From Anaerolineales bacterium UBA832 (GTDB lineage Bacteria; Chloroflexota; Anaerolineae; Anaerolineales; UBA11657): 19,011 bases of DNA. The notes beneath the pieces were generated by a model. That model worked only from the letters and a program-made list of their open reading frames with translations. It did not search any database and was not told where the DNA came from. This document shows, piece after piece, positions 8,666 to 16,291 of this stretch; positions within the stretch are counted from its first letter, which is position 1; each line of letters opens with the position of its first letter. The position numbers and the translations under genes were made by a program. The stretch is taken from contig DBHI01000047.1 in NCBI GenBank assembly GCA_002296125.1, forward strand, positions 540 through 19,550. Direction: 5' to 3'.

Positions 8666-11545
8666 ATGAAACGTATTTTCAATCTTCTCAATATTCTCAT
8701 TATTGGAGCACTATTTGTTGCAGCTTGTGGTGGACCAGCAGAGCAAACCACCACAACGGAATCTGATCAGACGACCACTGAATCCAGTGAAAAAGAAATC
8801 GATTCCAGTGATTTCAAAGCTGCCTTTGTTTATGTAGCTCCAATAGGAGACCTTGGATGGACCTTTGCACATGATCAGGGACGTCTAATGATGGAAGAAG
8901 AATTAGAAATAGAAACTGCATTTGTAGAGAATGTTCCTGAAGGACCAGAAGGTGAACGTGTAATCAGGGACTTTGCTATGAAAGGATATGACTTAATATT
9001 TACAACATCCTTCGGATATATGGATGGTACTATAACAGTATCGGAAGAATTTCCTGAAACACAATTTGTACATATATCTGGATACAAAAATGCTCCAAAC
9101 TCCTCAAATGTGTTTGGAAGAATGTATCAACCAAGATATCTATCCGGACTAGTCGCAGGAGCAGCAACTACTAGCAATACAATAGGTTATGTTGCCGCTT
9201 TCCCGATACCAGAAGTAATTCGCGGTATTAATGCGTTTACTTTAGGAGTTCGAGAAGTCAACCCAGAAGCAGAAGTAAGGGTTGTATGGACAAACACATG
9301 GTTTGGACCACCTGAAGAAAAAGAAGCCGCAGATGCATTACTTGCTGCAGGTGCTGATGTAATAGCTCAACATCAAGACACCACGGAACCACAAAAAGCC
9401 GCTGCAGATGCTGGAGCTCTTTCAATAGGCTACAACTCTGATATGTCCGCATTCGTTGGAGACTCAGTTCTGACAGGTCCTGTCTGGAATTGGGGAATCA
9501 AATATATTGAAATAGCAGAGCAAGTGATGGCTGGAACATATGATGGATCAGAATCTTATTGGGGAGGAATGAATGAAGGAGTCGTTGGATTAGCACCCCT
9601 TTCTGACAAAGTATCTGCCGAAACTTCAGCATTAGTGGAAGAAAAATCAAAAGCACTAATGTCTGGTGATTGGGATGTATTTTGTGGTCCAATCACAGGT
9701 GCAAATGGCAACTTAGTAGTTGATGAAGGAAATTGTTTAGATGATGGATCAATGCTAAGTATGGACTACTGGGTAGAAGGTGTAAAAGGTGAAGTTCCCG
9801 GAGAAGCTCCAGGCCAAACATCAGATAATACTGCGAGTGACGCAGGTACATTACCTGATCTAGAAGGTAGAGTAATTTCCATAGCAGTTGAGAACGCTTA
9901 TCTTCCATTTAACTATATAGATATTTCCACCGGCGAAGCAATGGGATGGGATTATGATGCAATGACGGAGATATGTGATCGCATAAATTGTGTGTTAGAC
10001 TGGCAAGAATTCGGTTGGGATTCAATGATAGCTGCAGTTTCAGCAGGACAATTTGATATGGCAACTGATGGAATCACCATTACTGCAGAACGCGACGAAA
10101 ATGCTGATTTTTCTGACGGATATATAGCGACTGAACAACGTTTATTGGTCAGATTGGATGAAGAACGTTTCTCAGGACCAAATGAGTTTGCAGAAGATGC
10201 TAGTTTAATCCTCGGAGAACAAATAGGTACAACCAATTATGATACTGCTGTAGAACTAGTTGGTGAAGAAAGAGTACAAAGCTTTGACGAATTCGCATTA
10301 GCAGTTCAATCCCTCATAGCAGGAGATGTGGATGGTGTCATCATGGATGATACTGCTGGACAAGGATACATGGGCGAAAATGCAGACAAAGTCAAATTAG
10401 TTGGAGATTCTCTTCAAAGTGATTGGCTAGGTTTCATATTCCCTACAGGAAGCGACTTAGTTTCACCAATTAATGCAGCGCTCCAATCTATGAAAGATGA
10501 TGGCAGTCTAAACGAAATTAATGCAAAATGGTTTGGTCCAGATTTTGTAATGAACTATGACAACATAGGATGCGGTGCATATTGTGGCAGCGACTATGAT
10601 GGTACTTTAGGAACAACTGACGATCCAATAAATGTACTATTTGTGCCATCTGTTGACATAGATTTCATGATTTCAAGTGGAGAACTAATTGAAACAGGTC
10701 TAAAATCAGCTACAGGACTTAATTTCAATGTTAGTGTCCCCACTTCCTATGCTGCCACAATTGAAGAAATGTGCGCATCACCAACAAACACAATAGGTTT
10801 CATACCAGCAATGGGTTATGTACTTGGAAACCAACTATGTAATGTAGAACCAGGATTAGCTTCTGAACGATATGGTTGGAATGTATATTGGGCAGAATTC
10901 CTAGTTCCACGTGATAGCTCGTATAAAACAATACAAGACTTAGAAGGTGCAAGTTGGGCGTATCCAGATGCTGGATCCACTTCTGGATTCTTGTTCCCCA
11001 CTGCCCTTTTTGATGATCTTGGAATCACAGTTGGAGAAAAAATTGAAGCTGGCGGACATTCTGCAGCAGTCAAAGCAGTTTACAATGGTGAAGCAGATTT
11101 TGCGACTGCATATTTCAGCCCACCATTGCTACCTGAAGGTACCTGGGCACTTGGAGATACTCCAGATATACCTGATGACATGATAGAAGAATGTGCAGTA
11201 AATGATGCTGGAAGACTAATGTGTGGATCATATCGAGTTCTAGATGCTAGAGCATCAATACGAGAAGAAGCACCTGATGTCATACAGAAAGTACGTATAC
11301 TTGACATTTCTTCCGAAATACCAAATGATACAATGTCATTTTCTCCTGATTTCCCAGAAAGTCTCAAACAATCAGTCATAGATGGTGTTAAATTCTATGT
11401 AGGTACTGAAGCTTGTTCTGAAACTTTCTGTAATGAAAATTTCTATGATTGGACTGCAGCTGGACCAATAGCTGACGAAAATTTCGATGGTGTTCGCTTA
11501 CTAATGGAAGCACAAGGTATCACCTTAGAAAACATTGGAGAATAA
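8666..11545 (+). CDS. triple-fusion solute-binding lipoprotein (BMP + SBP_bac_3 + PhnD-like)
   Basis: A 959-residue lipoprotein with three complete binding domains in one unbroken frame. Residues 1-21 are a lipoprotein signal with lipidated Cys21 (LFVAAC); a Thr/Ser/Glu linker follows. Domain A (about 50-375) is BMP/PnrA-like, with PIGDLGWTFAHDQGR at 59-73 and SFGYMDGT; that family usually binds nucleosides. Domain B (about 400-630) is amino-acid-type SBP_bac_3, with GITITAERDENADFS containing R476, the usual carboxylate-binding Arg. Domain C (about 653-955) is PhnD-like, with STSG at 771-774 and GGHSAAVKAVYNGEADFATA containing H798, matching phosph(on)ate-binding positions of PhnD. Polar linkers join the domains, and B and C have no signal of their own. 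GGAG and AAGGAAG precede the ATG. The HisM-type permease upstream suits B; PhnC and PhnE downstream suit C. No nucleoside-type permease for A is present. Confidence 0.93.
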   Translation: MKRIFNLLNILIIGALFVAACGGPAEQTTTTESDQTTTESSEKEIDSSDFKAAFVYVAPIGDLGWTFAHDQGRLMMEEELEIETAFVENVPEGPEGERVIRDFAMKGYDLIFTTSFGYMDGTITVSEEFPETQFVHISGYKNAPNSSNVFGRMYQPRYLSGLVAGAATTSNTIGYVAAFPIPEVIRGINAFTLGVREVNPEAEVRVVWTNTWFGPPEEKEAADALLAAGADVIAQHQDTTEPQKAAADAGALSIGYNSDMSAFVGDSVLTGPVWNWGIKYIEIAEQVMAGTYDGSESYWGGMNEGVVGLAPLSDKVSAETSALVEEKSKALMSGDWDVFCGPITGANGNLVVDEGNCLDDGSMLSMDYWVEGVKGEVPGEAPGQTSDNTASDAGTLPDLEGRVISIAVENAYLPFNYIDISTGEAMGWDYDAMTEICDRINCVLDWQEFGWDSMIAAVSAGQFDMATDGITITAERDENADFSDGYIATEQRLLVRLDEERFSGPNEFAEDASLILGEQIGTTNYDTAVELVGEERVQSFDEFALAVQSLIAGDVDGVIMDDTAGQGYMGENADKVKLVGDSLQSDWLGFIFPTGSDLVSPINAALQSMKDDGSLNEINAKWFGPDFVMNYDNIGCGAYCGSDYDGTLGTTDDPINVLFVPSVDIDFMISSGELIETGLKSATGLNFNVSVPTSYAATIEEMCASPTNTIGFIPAMGYVLGNQLCNVEPGLASERYGWNVYWAEFLVPRDSSYKTIQDLEGASWAYPDAGSTSGFLFPTALFDDLGITVGEKIEAGGHSAAVKAVYNGEADFATAYFSPPLLPEGTWALGDTPDIPDDMIEECAVNDAGRLMCGSYRVLDARASIREEAPDVIQKVRILDISSEIPNDTMSFSPDFPESLKQSVIDGVKFYVGTEACSETFCNENFYDWTAAGPIADENFDGVRLLMEAQGITLENIGE

Positions 11546-11561
11546 AATCTATCGGAATGAA

Positions 11562-11593
11562 AATCACCCTGGAGTTAATTCTCCAGGGTGATT
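11562..11593 (+). promoter_or_regulatory. perfect 13-bp hairpin between binding-protein and ATPase genes
   Basis: AATCACCCTGGAG (11562-11574) pairs perfectly with CTCCAGGGTGATT (11581-11593) around a six-base loop. It starts 16 bases after the binding-protein stop and ends nine bases before the PhnC ATG at 11603. No T-run follows, so it is not a classical terminator. The GGGTGA in its 3' arm (11586-11591) is the only Shine-Dalgarno-like sequence before that ATG. The hairpin could therefore lower translation of the ATPase and permease and also protect the upstream mRNA, giving more binding protein than transporter. Confidence 0.75.
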
Positions 11594-11602
11594 GACTAGC
11601 CC

Positions 11603-12355
11603 ATGTTATCAATACAAAACTTAACAAAGATATACGATGGTAAAGTACTGGCATTAGACAACGTCAGTTTTGAAGTTAATAAAGGTGAATTTTTAGCAAT
11701 TATAGGTCTAAGCGGGTCCGGTAAATCTACGTTATTAAGATGTATTAATAGACTTATCGAACCCACTTCTGGACAAATTATTTGGAACAATCTAAGCATA
11801 ACAACATCAAGCCAAGAGGAAATGAGATTCATTCGTCGTAAGATTGGAATGGTATTCCAACATTTTAATCTTGTTTCCAGATCAAAGGTAATTACTAATG
11901 TTCTATCTGGCCGTCTCGGATATATAAATCCAACGTTAAGCTTAATTAATAGATTCCCACAATCAGATGTGGAACTGGCAATCAAACAATTAGAACGAGT
12001 AGGAATTGCTGATCAAGCATATAAACGAGCAGATGAGTTAAGTGGTGGACAACAACAACGAGTCGGAGTAGCACGTGCCATGATGCAAGATCCAGAAATG
12101 ATTTTAGCTGACGAACCAGTCGCAAGTCTAGATCCTGTACTAGCACACAGCATAATGCAATATCTTGAAAAATTAAACAAAGAGGAAGGAGTAACCATCC
12201 TTTGCAGCTTACACTTTCTAGATCTTGTACACGAATACGCAGATAGAGCTATTGCCTTAAATCAAGGAAAATTAATGTTTGATGGTGTACCTACAGAGAT
12301 AGATGATAAAAAATTCAAGAATATATATGGACAAGAAGCAAAAAGAGTTGGATAG
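11603..12355 (+). CDS. phnC: PhnC-type ABC transporter ATPase
   Basis: Cytoplasmic ATPase that powers a phosphonate/phosphite-class importer; 250 residues. Walker A GLSGSGKST at 35-43, Q-loop Gln86 in MVFQHFNL, ABC signature LSGGQQQR from 146, Walker B ILADE ending at Glu171, D-loop SLDP, and switch His204 in CSLHFLDL are all intact. The stretch NLVSRSKVITNVLSGRLGY (89-107) is characteristic of PhnC rather than of amino-acid ATPases. It is followed after seven bases by the PhnE-type permease. It is the only ABC ATPase in the window, although two permease families are present; PhnC and HisP/GlnQ ATPases are close relatives, so it may serve both. The substrate named by family is not proven. Confidence 0.93.
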   Translation: MLSIQNLTKIYDGKVLALDNVSFEVNKGEFLAIIGLSGSGKSTLLRCINRLIEPTSGQIIWNNLSITTSSQEEMRFIRRKIGMVFQHFNLVSRSKVITNVLSGRLGYINPTLSLINRFPQSDVELAIKQLERVGIADQAYKRADELSGGQQQRVGVARAMMQDPEMILADEPVASLDPVLAHSIMQYLEKLNKEEGVTILCSLHFLDLVHEYADRAIALNQGKLMFDGVPTEIDDKKFKNIYGQEAKRVG

Positions 12356-12362
12356 TACATAA

Positions 12363-14186
12363 ATGCATAAACAAAAACCACTGGTAAGATCAATTATTTT
12401 GGGAATAGTCATACTAATAGGAATGATAATATATGGTTATGGTTTTAATGTAACCAAAGTAAATTTTGAAACTACACGATCAGAAAAACGTCTGACACAA
12501 CTAAGTCGTATCATGCGTGCTCTGGCACATCCATCGATCTTTGTTTATGAAAAAGAAGAAAATAAAGCTGATGTTCCAATTTACCTTCCTTGTCCAAAAG
12601 ATAGTCTACCTGACTACTCTCCAAATAAAAGTGGTCCTTATCTAGTATTAACTCCTAAATGTGCTGGACCAGGAGAGACAATCTACATTGAAGGTTACAA
12701 TCTTTGGCCTAATACTAAAGGACCAATTAACTTTGTTGCATTTAGTGGTGTAAATCTAACAATAGGTCATTTACACACTGATGCCAATGGATATTTTAAT
12801 GCAAAAGTACAACTACCCAAAAGAAAACCAGTTGATGAAGCTCAAATGATTCGAGCAATATCACGACGCAACATAGGAAATCCAAGGTTTTCAGACGTAG
12901 CCATAAGTACTTGGGAAAAAATCATAGAAACTGTATTTCTAGCACTATTGGCAACTACTTTCGGTACTATGCTTGCCATTCCCATTAGCTTTTTAGCCGC
13001 ACGTAATCTAATGAGTGATCAAAAAGCATCACTTACAAATATAGCTTTTTCTATAATAAGTTGGCCATTCGGAATAATTGTGGGTATCAGATTGTCTTCC
13101 CTAGTAGACAACATACTAAAAAAATACTTTACAGATAACAACCTAGTTTGGAATATTCTTGGATCTGTCATAGGACTGACAATCATCTGGTTTACTATAA
13201 AAACATTGTTTGTCTCACCTACAAAAGATACAAACAAGAACAAAACCAAATACTTTCACACTATATCTATCATACTAATAGCACTCACATCAATTTGTAC
13301 AATATTAATATGTGCTAATTTAGCTATTACAGTTGGACAATCTCTCATAGAACCTCTAGGACCTATAGGATTTATGGGGAACTTCATGAGCCAATTGGGA
13401 GATGTAATCAATATGATAATGCCTATATCAGTAGGTTTGGTCACTGGAGGAGCACTCAGTTTCGTCTGTGGCAAAATAAGTTACCATATTTCCAATAAGA
13501 TGTCGCCAATTATGATCTCAATAACTCACACAAGTTCTGCTATTGTAGCTGGAACAGTCATAGGTGCAATTATAGGTAATACAATTGAATGGTTTTATCA
13601 ATTAGATAATCAAATATACACATTAATATGGCCCATGATAATTGGTGCTATTATCGGTCTAATTATTTCTGTACGTACATCTCCTAAATACAATATGCCA
13701 ATTGGATATGTCAGCTATTATATTGTCAGAACTTTGCTCAATGCTACTCGCTCCATTGAACCATTGGTAATGGTAATAGTATTTGTCGTCTGGGTAGGGA
13801 TTGGTCCATTTGCTGGATCACTAGCACTAGCCTTACACACCATTGCAGCTCTCGCAAAATTGTATTCAGAACAAGTAGAAAGTATTGCACCTGGGCCCCT
13901 AGAAGCAGTCAGAGCAACTGGTGCTAATCGCTTACAGACTATTGTTTACGCAGTAATACCACAAATCATACCACCTTATATTTCATTTACTATGTACCGA
14001 TGGGATATAAATGTACGCATGTCCACCATTATAGGATTCGCAGGCGGTGGAGGAATTGGATTCCTATTACAGCAAAATATAAATCTACTTGACTACCGAG
14101 CCGCTAGTGTACAAATGTTGGCAATTGCTATAGTAGTAGCAACTATGGATTATATCAGTGCAGTAATCCGAGAAAAATTTGTATAA
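12363..14186 (+). CDS. phnE: enlarged PhnE-type ABC permease with extracytoplasmic domain and internal insertion
   Basis: Transmembrane subunit of a phosphonate-class importer; 607 residues against about 260-280 for ordinary PhnE. Order seen: membrane helix 8-28; extracytoplasmic stretch about 30-180 with two cysteines (C77, C100) and an Ig/TIG-like segment (PGETIYIEGYNLWPN, about 103-117, to about 150); the first PhnE half (184-217, ending LAARN); an insertion of about 215 residues with some six hydrophobic segments; then the second PhnE half (451-607). The second half carries RTLLN, GIGPFAGSLALALH (479-492), the EAA loop GPLEAVRATGANRLQ (511-525), LYSEQVE and YRWDINVR. Normally LAARN and RTLLN lie only some tens of residues apart. 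The frame is unbroken and conserved motifs are intact, so it looks functional. It follows phnC closely. Confidence 0.88.
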   Translation: MHKQKPLVRSIILGIVILIGMIIYGYGFNVTKVNFETTRSEKRLTQLSRIMRALAHPSIFVYEKEENKADVPIYLPCPKDSLPDYSPNKSGPYLVLTPKCAGPGETIYIEGYNLWPNTKGPINFVAFSGVNLTIGHLHTDANGYFNAKVQLPKRKPVDEAQMIRAISRRNIGNPRFSDVAISTWEKIIETVFLALLATTFGTMLAIPISFLAARNLMSDQKASLTNIAFSIISWPFGIIVGIRLSSLVDNILKKYFTDNNLVWNILGSVIGLTIIWFTIKTLFVSPTKDTNKNKTKYFHTISIILIALTSICTILICANLAITVGQSLIEPLGPIGFMGNFMSQLGDVINMIMPISVGLVTGGALSFVCGKISYHISNKMSPIMISITHTSSAIVAGTVIGAIIGNTIEWFYQLDNQIYTLIWPMIIGAIIGLIISVRTSPKYNMPIGYVSYYIVRTLLNATRSIEPLVMVIVFVVWVGIGPFAGSLALALHTIAALAKLYSEQVESIAPGPLEAVRATGANRLQTIVYAVIPQIIPPYISFTMYRWDINVRMSTIIGFAGGGGIGFLLQQNINLLDYRAASVQMLAIAIVVATMDYISAVIREKFV

Positions 14187-14338
14187 AAATAACAAAAATT
14201 AGTATCCAAAAAAGTTACATAATGGTATGATCTAAATATACACTATTAATAAATCTGATTGTGTACATATGACAGATTATATATCTCACCTTATATTAGC
14301 TATACAGATAATATGTTAAAACATACAAGAAAAATATC
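14187..14338. other. intergenic region before pfkA
   Basis: 152 AT-rich bases without a recognisable gene. It holds an inverted repeat AATCTG (14252-14257) / CAGATT (14273-14278) and a short ATGTT-AA-AACAT palindrome (14312-14323) 15 bases before the pfkA ATG. No hairpin with a T-run follows phnE, and no strong promoter stands out, so pfkA may or may not be transcribed separately. Confidence 0.35.
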
Positions 14339-15424
14339 ATGAAGAGAATAGGTATACTAACAGGTGGCGGAGATGCCCCAGGTTTAAATGCTGTAATAAG
14401 AGCCGTAGTACATACAGCTATGAATGAATTTGACGCGGAAGTAATAGGATTAAGAAATGGATTTGATGGACTGCTTGAACCAGAACATTTAATTAATCTT
14501 AGTCACACAGAAGTTCGAGGAATACTTTCGCACGGAGGAACAATTTTAGGAGCAGCTAATAGAGGTAACCCATTTTCACGTAAAGAAATTGTTAATGGAA
14601 AAGAAACAATCGTTGATATGTCTGACAAAGCACTGCAAAATATTGAAAAGTTAAAATTAGATAGTCTAATAGTCATAGGAGGAGACGGAACACTTACCAT
14701 TAGCAAAGCTCTATACGACAGAGGCGCTCCAATTGTTGGTGTTCCAAAAACTATAGATAACGATATGGGAGGTACTGATATAACATTCGGATTTGATACA
14801 GCAATGCATACTGCTACTGAAGCATTAGATAAACTTCACACAACAGCCGAGAGTCATAGTAGAGCAATGATACTTGAATTAATGGGACGAAATGCAGGAT
14901 GGATAGCTCTAGGAGCAGGTATAGCTGGAGGAGCAGATGCTATCCTAATACCTGAAATAGCCTATGATCTAGACCATGTAATCCAAAAATTTGAAGAAAG
15001 AGCACTGAATGGAAGCCATTTTAATATAGTATCTCTCGCAGAAGGTGCCTATCCAATTGGAGGCACTCCTCAATACCAATCAAAAGAAGGAACTTATCCT
15101 GGTCGTCTAGGTGGAATTGGAAACACAATTGCAAATGATCTTAATGTAAATTCAAATATAAACTCAAGATGTACTATTTTGGGACACCTACAACGAGGTG
15201 GAACACCCACTCCTTATGATAGATGGTTGGCTAGCCTATATGGTGCTGGTGCTACTCATCTCGCTATGGCAGGTGCATATGGATATATGGTAAATATTAC
15301 AGGAAGGGATATTGGTTCAATTAGTCTTGCAGATGCAGTATCACAAACACCCAAACTAGTAAATCCAAACGGTGATTTAGTAAAAGCCGTTCGAGGAATG
15401 GGAATAACATTTGGTGACGAATAA
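14339..15424 (+). CDS. pfkA: 6-phosphofructokinase, group III type, probably ATP-dependent
   Basis: Phosphorylates fructose 6-phosphate to fructose 1,6-bisphosphate in glycolysis; 361 residues. Seen: nucleotide-binding GGGDAPGLNA at 9-18, IGGDGTL at 113-119, catalytic PKTIDND at 136-142 with Asp140 as base, MGRNAGWIAL, EGAYPI, and GHLQRGG near the C-terminal third. At the position that separates phosphate donors (E. coli 104), this protein has Gly in GGDGT, as in ATP enzymes. The next key position (E. coli 124) is Lys (VPKTID), typical of the mixed group III and of pyrophosphate enzymes. By family knowledge, Gly plus Lys favours ATP, but the donor needs testing. The gene stands alone and ends in a strong hairpin. 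Confidence 0.93.
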   Translation: MKRIGILTGGGDAPGLNAVIRAVVHTAMNEFDAEVIGLRNGFDGLLEPEHLINLSHTEVRGILSHGGTILGAANRGNPFSRKEIVNGKETIVDMSDKALQNIEKLKLDSLIVIGGDGTLTISKALYDRGAPIVGVPKTIDNDMGGTDITFGFDTAMHTATEALDKLHTTAESHSRAMILELMGRNAGWIALGAGIAGGADAILIPEIAYDLDHVIQKFEERALNGSHFNIVSLAEGAYPIGGTPQYQSKEGTYPGRLGGIGNTIANDLNVNSNINSRCTILGHLQRGGTPTPYDRWLASLYGAGATHLAMAGAYGYMVNITGRDIGSISLADAVSQTPKLVNPNGDLVKAVRGMGITFGDE

Positions 15425-15432
15425 TTAATTTA

Positions 15433-15474
15433 AATTAATAATGGGCACCAAAAATTAGGTGCCCATTATTAATT
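15433..15474 (+). terminator. hairpin terminator after pfkA
   Basis: A perfect 17-bp stem (15433-15449 with 15458-15474) with the core GGGCACC / GGTGCCC and an eight-base A-rich loop, beginning nine bases after the pfkA stop. The outer stem is all A/T and is followed by TTATTT-like sequence (ATTATTTG), giving a weak U-tract. It is near-symmetrical and could also stop transcription on the minus strand. Confidence 0.8.
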
Positions 15475-15476
15475 AT

Positions 15477-15522
15477 TTGCCAGGGCAACTATTCTACATA
15501 GAACGAAGGGATGCCCTGGCAA
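15477..15522. other. second intergenic hairpin (structured RNA candidate)
   Basis: TTGCCAGGGCA (15477-15487) pairs perfectly with TGCCCTGGCAA (15512-15522) across a 24-base loop, three bases after the pfkA terminator. The loop contains TTCTA-CA-TAGAA. The G+C of the stem is far above the surrounding DNA, which argues for selection on structure. No known riboswitch or small RNA family is recognised. Confidence 0.45.
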
Positions 15523-15544
15523 TAATAGTACTGTCACTTTTCAT
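15494..15544 (-). CDS. possible 16-residue peptide with a near-consensus ribosome-binding site
   Basis: A minus-strand ATG at 15544 opens a 16-codon frame (MKSDSTIIARASLRSM) ending at TAG. It is preceded at ideal distance by GGGAGGTGA (15550-15558), one of the strongest Shine-Dalgarno matches in the window. The frame runs into the hairpin at 15477-15522. Nothing recognisable is encoded downstream on that strand except antisense to pfkA, so a leader-peptide role is hard to justify and chance is possible. The plus-strand complement, CATCACCTCCC, resembles the 3' end of 16S rRNA. Confidence 0.2.
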   Translation of the reverse strand: MKSDSTIIARASLRSM

Positions 15545-15670
15545 GAGCATCACCTCCCTGTCCTTTATAATGGCAAACCAACAATTAATATTATGCCAAA
15601 ACCAAAAATGTGTGTCAACTTGTTTATTAAAGAATATTTATAACAAAAACATTATTTCGACAAATACCTA

Positions 15671-16195
15671 ATGAAATTTTATTTTAGACTTCCACTTATT
15701 ACAATCCTCATTTGTATTTTATCTTCAGCATGTACGGAACAAGTCGAAACACTGAATCTAACTACAGATAAAAAAACTCCTACTAACATAAATAAATTAC
15801 CAACAACTCTATCTACGCCTCCAGCTTCTATTGAAAATGAAATCTCTTCTAATTCATGTAGTAATGATGCAATTTTCATAGCTGACCTAACCATTCCTGA
15901 TTTCAGTCAAATCACAAGTAATACAATAATTAACAAAAGCTGGGAATTACAAAATACAGGCACATGTGACTGGGGAACCGGATATTCTGTAGCATTTAAA
16001 GAAGGTAATGCAATGACTACCAAGCTCCAGCATGGGCTTTATCCTGCATTAGCCGGATCTAATGCGACAATTGAAATACAAATGAAAACCCCAGAATTAC
16101 CAGGAGACTATGTAGGATTTTGGCTATTATACGACCCTGAAGGCAATGCCTTTGGTCCGCAGCTATACATTAAAATATCAGTAACAGCTGATTAA
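15671..16195 (+). CDS. lipoprotein with NBR1-type Ig-like domain
   Basis: Secreted, lipid-anchored protein of 174 residues with unknown partner. A hydrophobic signal ends in LSSAC with Cys21 as the likely lipidated residue; the -3 Ser is slightly unusual for a lipobox. A Thr/Pro/Ser-rich linker (about 30-58) leads to one domain covering the rest. Its IINKSWELQNTGTCDWGTGY, PALAGSN, ELPGDYVGFWLLYDPEGNAFG and final KISVT strand match the bacterial NBR1 Ig-like family (four-Trp domain), common in Chloroflexota lipoproteins. The gene has no clear Shine-Dalgarno and is convergent with ahcY. Confidence 0.85.
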   Translation: MKFYFRLPLITILICILSSACTEQVETLNLTTDKKTPTNINKLPTTLSTPPASIENEISSNSCSNDAIFIADLTIPDFSQITSNTIINKSWELQNTGTCDWGTGYSVAFKEGNAMTTKLQHGLYPALAGSNATIEIQMKTPELPGDYVGFWLLYDPEGNAFGPQLYIKISVTAD

Positions 16196-16291
16196 TGAAG
16201 TACCACAACACACTTTTATCATGCATCATTAACTTAAATAAATCAAACTGTAACTCACAAGTTGTCTCAATTAGACAATAAAGCTAAAAAC

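Noticed and set aside
9258..9452. Minus-strand open frames inside the fused binding-protein gene.
   Set aside because: They are opposite a gene with clear conserved motifs, have low-complexity Leu/His-rich translations and no ribosome-binding sites; they are shadows of the real frame.
15571..15598. TGGCA/TGCCA inverted repeat and the nearby similar GGCAAACCAA and GCCAAAACCAA strings.
   Set aside because: Short arms with a long AT-rich loop and imperfect repeats; within chance for this composition.
15459..15671. A 70-codon plus-strand frame from GTG with a hydrophobic stretch, ending just at the next gene.
   Set aside because: It starts inside the pfkA terminator hairpin and runs through the second hairpin; there is no ribosome-binding site and no protein-like pattern beyond one hydrophobic segment. 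The stems explain this DNA better.
16262..16278. TTGTCT / AGACAA 6-bp stem between the convergent genes 15671 and ahcY as a bidirectional terminator.
   Set aside because: The stem is short, A/T-rich and not followed by a T-run on either strand; too weak to call.
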